In this document: positions 6,468 through 8,695 of the stretch, piece after piece
Layout: each line of letters begins with the position of its first letter
Numbering within the stretch: the stretch's first letter is position 1
Origin: Sulfuritalea sp.
GTDB lineage: Bacteria > Pseudomonadota > Gammaproteobacteria > Burkholderiales > Rhodocyclaceae
Reading direction: 5' to 3'
Length of the DNA stretch: 8,695 nucleotides
Assembly (NCBI GenBank): GCA_022843505.1
Contig: JALHNN010000078.1
Coordinates: 1 to 8,695, forward strand
Program-made: the position numbers and the translations under genes
Notes under the pieces: generated by a model
The model's input: the letters and a program-made list of their open reading frames with translations, nothing else
The model's database searches: none
What the model was told of the DNA's origin: nothing

Positions 6468-8314
6468 GAGGCCACCTGTTTGCGAATGGGGGTCACTTTG
6501 CGCGCCGACAAGGCGTCGGCGATCCTGCCGGCGATGAAGCGCGCCGTGATCGGCGTGCCATCGTAGTGCAGAACGCGGATCAGCTTCTTCGGATCGATTT
6601 CGCCCTCGGTCAGCAGCAGCATGCGCAATTGCCCGCTTTCGTTCTGCTCGACGACGAACACCTCGTCGTGGGCGTGAATGAATTCGATCACTTCGTCGGC
6701 GAAGGGGAAGCCGCGCACGCGCAGCGCATCGACGTGGATGCCTTGTTGCTCCAGGAGCGAAAGCGCCTCGGCCATGGCAGGGCTGGTGGAGCCGTAATGG
6801 ATCGCGCCGAAGCGGGTCGGCTGGGAAGCAGGCTGCAGTACCGGGGCCGGCACCAGCTTCTTCGCCGTCTCCAGCTTGTGCCGCAGGCGCTCCATGTTGT
6901 AGATGTAATCGGTTCCCGCCTCGCTGTACTTGGCGTAGGCATTGCGTGTGGTGCCGCGGCTGAAGAAGGCGCCCTTGGTCGGGTGGGTTCCCGGTATCGT
7001 GCGCCAGGGAATGCCATCGCCATCGACGTCGAGGTAGCGGCCGAAGTTCTTGCCCGCATCCAGCATCTCCGCGGTCATGACCTTGCCTCGATCGTAGCGG
7101 CGGCTGTCGTCCCAGTCGAAGGGCCGGCACAGGCGGTCGTTCATGCCGATGTCGAGGTCGAGCAGGACGAACACCGGCGTTTGCAATCGATCGGCCAGGT
7201 CGAAAGCCTGGGCGCCCAGCGTGAAGCACTCGTAGGGATCCTCGGGGAACAGCAGCACATGCTTGGTGTCGCCGTGCGAGGCGTAGGCGCAGGAGATCAG
7301 GTCCGACTGCTGGGTTCGCGTCGGCATGCCGGTCGAAGGGCCCCCGCGCTGCACATCGAAGATCACCGCCGGCACCTCGGCGAAGTAGGCCAGGCCGAAG
7401 AACTCCTGCATCAGCGATATGCCGGGGCCTGACGTGGCGGTAAATGCGCGGGAGCCGTTCCAGGCGGCACCGATCACCATGCCGATCGAGGCCAACTCGT
7501 CCTCGGCCTGGACGATGGCGTAACGCGCCATGCCGTTGTCGGGATCGGTGCGGTACTTGCGACAGTAGCTGCTGAAGGCCTCGATCACCGAGGTCGAGGG
7601 GGTGATCGGATACCAGGCGGCGACGGTGGCGCCGCCATATACGGCGCCCAGGCCGCAGGCATCGTTGCCGTTGATGAAGATCTTGTCGCCGACGCCATCC
7701 GCGCGCTCCACGCGCAGGCCGATCGGGCAGGGCAGATTGGCCCTGGCATGGTCGAAACCCAGCCTCAGGGCGTTGACGTTGGCGCCGATCAGCTTGTCCT
7801 TGCCGCGATACTGGTCGGCGACCAGCCTTTCGACCACGGCGAAGTCGATGCCCAGCAAGGCAGTCAGCGCACCGACGTACATGATGTTCTTGAACAGCTG
7901 GCGCTGGCGGGCATCCGTGTATTCGCGGTTGCACATCGCCGTCAAGGGAATCCCGAGCACGGTGATGTCCTCGCGGAAACGGGAACGCGGCAGGGACTTC
8001 GTCGAATCGTAGACCAGGTAGCCGCCGGGTTCGATCTCGGCGACGTCGCGATCCCAGGTCTGAGGGTTCATCGCCACCATCAGGTCGCAACCGCCGCGGC
8101 GGCCGAGCCAGCCCGCAGCGGAGACTCGCATCTCGTACCAGGTCGGCATGCCCTGGATGTTCGAGGGGAAGATGTTGCGCGGCGCCACCGGCACGCCCAT
8201 GCGCATGATGGCACGGGCAAAGAGTTCGTTGGCCGAGGCCGACCCCGAGCCGTTGACGTTGGCGAATTTGATGACGAAATCGTTGCTGCTTTCGATGGGC
8301 TTCACTTGGCTCAT
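6464..8314 (-). CDS. korA: 2-oxoacid:ferredoxin oxidoreductase, fused gamma-alpha subunit (probably 2-oxoglutarate)
   Basis: This 616-residue protein combines a gamma domain (about 12-195, beginning FVIKFANVNGSGSASANELF) with an alpha subunit (about 208-616). The alpha part shows WYPITPSTSVIE (234-245), TATSGPGISLMQEF (292-305) and VQRGGPSTGMPTRTQQSDL (321-339), the conserved 2-oxoacid-binding region, and a C-terminal transketolase-like domain with VVEQNESGQL (554-563). This gamma-alpha fusion with a separate beta of about 350 residues is the arrangement of the Mycobacterium and Thauera-type KorAB enzymes. The start ATG overlaps the upstream stop as ATGA. AGGAGG sits only 2 bases before the ATG, and a second GGAGG (plus 8325-8329) is 10 bases before it, so the latter probably serves this start. 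An in-frame GTG at codon 4 is a weaker alternative. A loop DVDGDG (429-434) resembles a calcium-binding sequence. The protein itself lacks FeS motifs, as expected, and depends on KorB and a ferredoxin-like partner. Confidence 0.93.
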   Translation of the reverse strand: MSQVKPIESSNDFVIKFANVNGSGSASANELFARAIMRMGVPVAPRNIFPSNIQGMPTWYEMRVSAAGWLGRRGGCDLMVAMNPQTWDRDVAEIEPGGYLVYDSTKSLPRSRFREDITVLGIPLTAMCNREYTDARQRQLFKNIMYVGALTALLGIDFAVVERLVADQYRGKDKLIGANVNALRLGFDHARANLPCPIGLRVERADGVGDKIFINGNDACGLGAVYGGATVAAWYPITPSTSVIEAFSSYCRKYRTDPDNGMARYAIVQAEDELASIGMVIGAAWNGSRAFTATSGPGISLMQEFFGLAYFAEVPAVIFDVQRGGPSTGMPTRTQQSDLISCAYASHGDTKHVLLFPEDPYECFTLGAQAFDLADRLQTPVFVLLDLDIGMNDRLCRPFDWDDSRRYDRGKVMTAEMLDAGKNFGRYLDVDGDGIPWRTIPGTHPTKGAFFSRGTTRNAYAKYSEAGTDYIYNMERLRHKLETAKKLVPAPVLQPASQPTRFGAIHYGSTSPAMAEALSLLEQQGIHVDALRVRGFPFADEVIEFIHAHDEVFVVEQNESGQLRMLLLTEGEIDPKKLIRVLHYDGTPITARFIAGRIADALSARKVTPIRKQVAS

Positions 8315-8695
8315 GTCCTCCTGGCCTCCGTTCCGGCTTCGGCGCACTGCATGAAGAATTTCTGCATGTCCCAGGCGCCGGTCGGGCAGCGCTCGGCACA
8401 CATGCCGCAGTGCAGGCAGATGTTCTCGTCCTTGACCATGACGCGCCCGGTCTTCAGGCCGTCCGAGACGTAAAGGGCCTGATCGCGATTCGGCGCCGGC
8501 GCCTTGAGGCGACCGCGCAAGTCATCTTCCTCGCCGTTGCCGGTAAAGCTGATGCACTCGGTCGGGCAGATGTCCACGCAGGCATCGCACTCGATGCAGA
8601 TCTTTCCCGAGAACACCGTCTGCACGTCGCAGTTCAGGCAGCGCTCCGCCTCGGCGCAGGCCATGAAGGGATCGAAGCCCATTTCAAGTTCGAGC
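8311..8695 (-). CDS. Di-[4Fe-4S] C-terminal part of a probable FAD-dependent NAD(P)H:ferredoxin oxidoreductase, truncated by window edge
   Basis: About 128 residues are visible. From the Met at 8682 the Cys motifs are CLNC (15, 18), a first cluster motif CxxCxxCxxxCP (29, 32, 35, 39) and a second of the same form (89, 92, 95, 99), joined by a linker of about 50 residues. The frame is open beyond 8682 to the window edge and there is no ribosome site before that Met. The preceding residues LELEMGFDP followed by AEAERCLNC resemble the junction found in glutamate-synthase-like FAD oxidoreductases. I therefore read it as the C-terminal end of a longer flavoprotein. In Thauera, a third Kor component (KorC) was described as an NADPH:ferredoxin oxidoreductase, and this gene may play that role. 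The alternative is a free-standing 2[4Fe-4S] ferredoxin starting at 8682. Its stop overlaps korA as ATGA, so it is the upstream member of the same operon and the likely electron acceptor of KorAB. Confidence 0.8.
   Translation of the reverse strand, partial: LELEMGFDPFMACAEAERCLNCDVQTVFSGKICIECDACVDICPTECISFTGNGEEDDLRGRLKAPAPNRDQALYVSDGLKTGRVMVKDENICLHCGMCAERCPTGAWDMQKFFMQCAEAGTEARRT

Noticed and set aside
6468..8399. Extension of the korB frame through korA
   Set aside because: The extension is an out-of-frame reading of korA, rich in Arg/Pro with no motifs; the KorB domain starts at 6467.
5508..8473. Long plus-strand frames opposite korB, korA and the FeS gene
   Set aside because: They mirror the codons of well-supported genes on the other strand and show no recognisable protein features.

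Overview
The window is high-GC bacterial chromosome with densely packed genes on both strands. Codon use and gene content suggest a betaproteobacterium, possibly a Rhodocyclales-type aromatic degrader (Azoarcus/Thauera/Aromatoleum-like). That assignment is inferred from protein character and the combination of genes, with no marker gene to confirm it. No RNA gene, transposase, CRISPR array or prophage gene was seen, and no gap exceeds 300 bases.

Region 1 (1-1510, minus strand) is a two-gene unit. A metallo-beta-lactamase-fold protein is followed 12 bases later by a class A FAD-dependent monooxygenase that runs off the left edge. A good sigma-70-type promoter (TTGACA, 17-base spacer, TACGAT) lies in a short AT-rich island just upstream. 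The MBL protein keeps all residues of the first metal site and has lost all three residues exclusive to the second.

Region 2 (1511-5411) holds four single genes in alternating orientation. They are a secreted ankyrin-repeat protein with two TPR-like helical hairpins (minus), a short TonB-like energy-transducing protein (plus), a Nif3/YbgI-family dinuclear-metal protein (minus) and a membrane-anchored DegS/HtrA-type serine protease with one PDZ domain (plus). The ankyrin and tonB genes diverge from a 210-base gap that carries a 29-base direct repeat with palindromic cores. The nif3 and protease genes diverge with only 27 bases between start codons. A perfect 7-bp hairpin separates the protease from the convergent korB.

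Region 3 (5412-8695, minus strand) is a translationally coupled operon for a 2-oxoacid:ferredoxin oxidoreductase, most likely for 2-oxoglutarate. Its order of transcription is the C-terminal part of a di-[4Fe-4S] protein (probably a flavin-containing NAD(P)H:ferredoxin module that continues off the right edge), korA (gamma and alpha domains fused) and korB. Both junctions are 4-base ATGA overlaps. Such an enzyme oxidises 2-oxoglutarate to succinyl-CoA and supplies low-potential electrons; in anaerobic aromatic degraders related enzymes feed benzoyl-CoA reductase. Whether that applies here depends on genes outside the window.

Most of the window is recognisable housekeeping or metabolic content. 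The points most worth a second look are the one-metal MBL variant, the repeat in the ankyrin/tonB gap, and the oxidoreductase operon with its extra FeS/flavin module.
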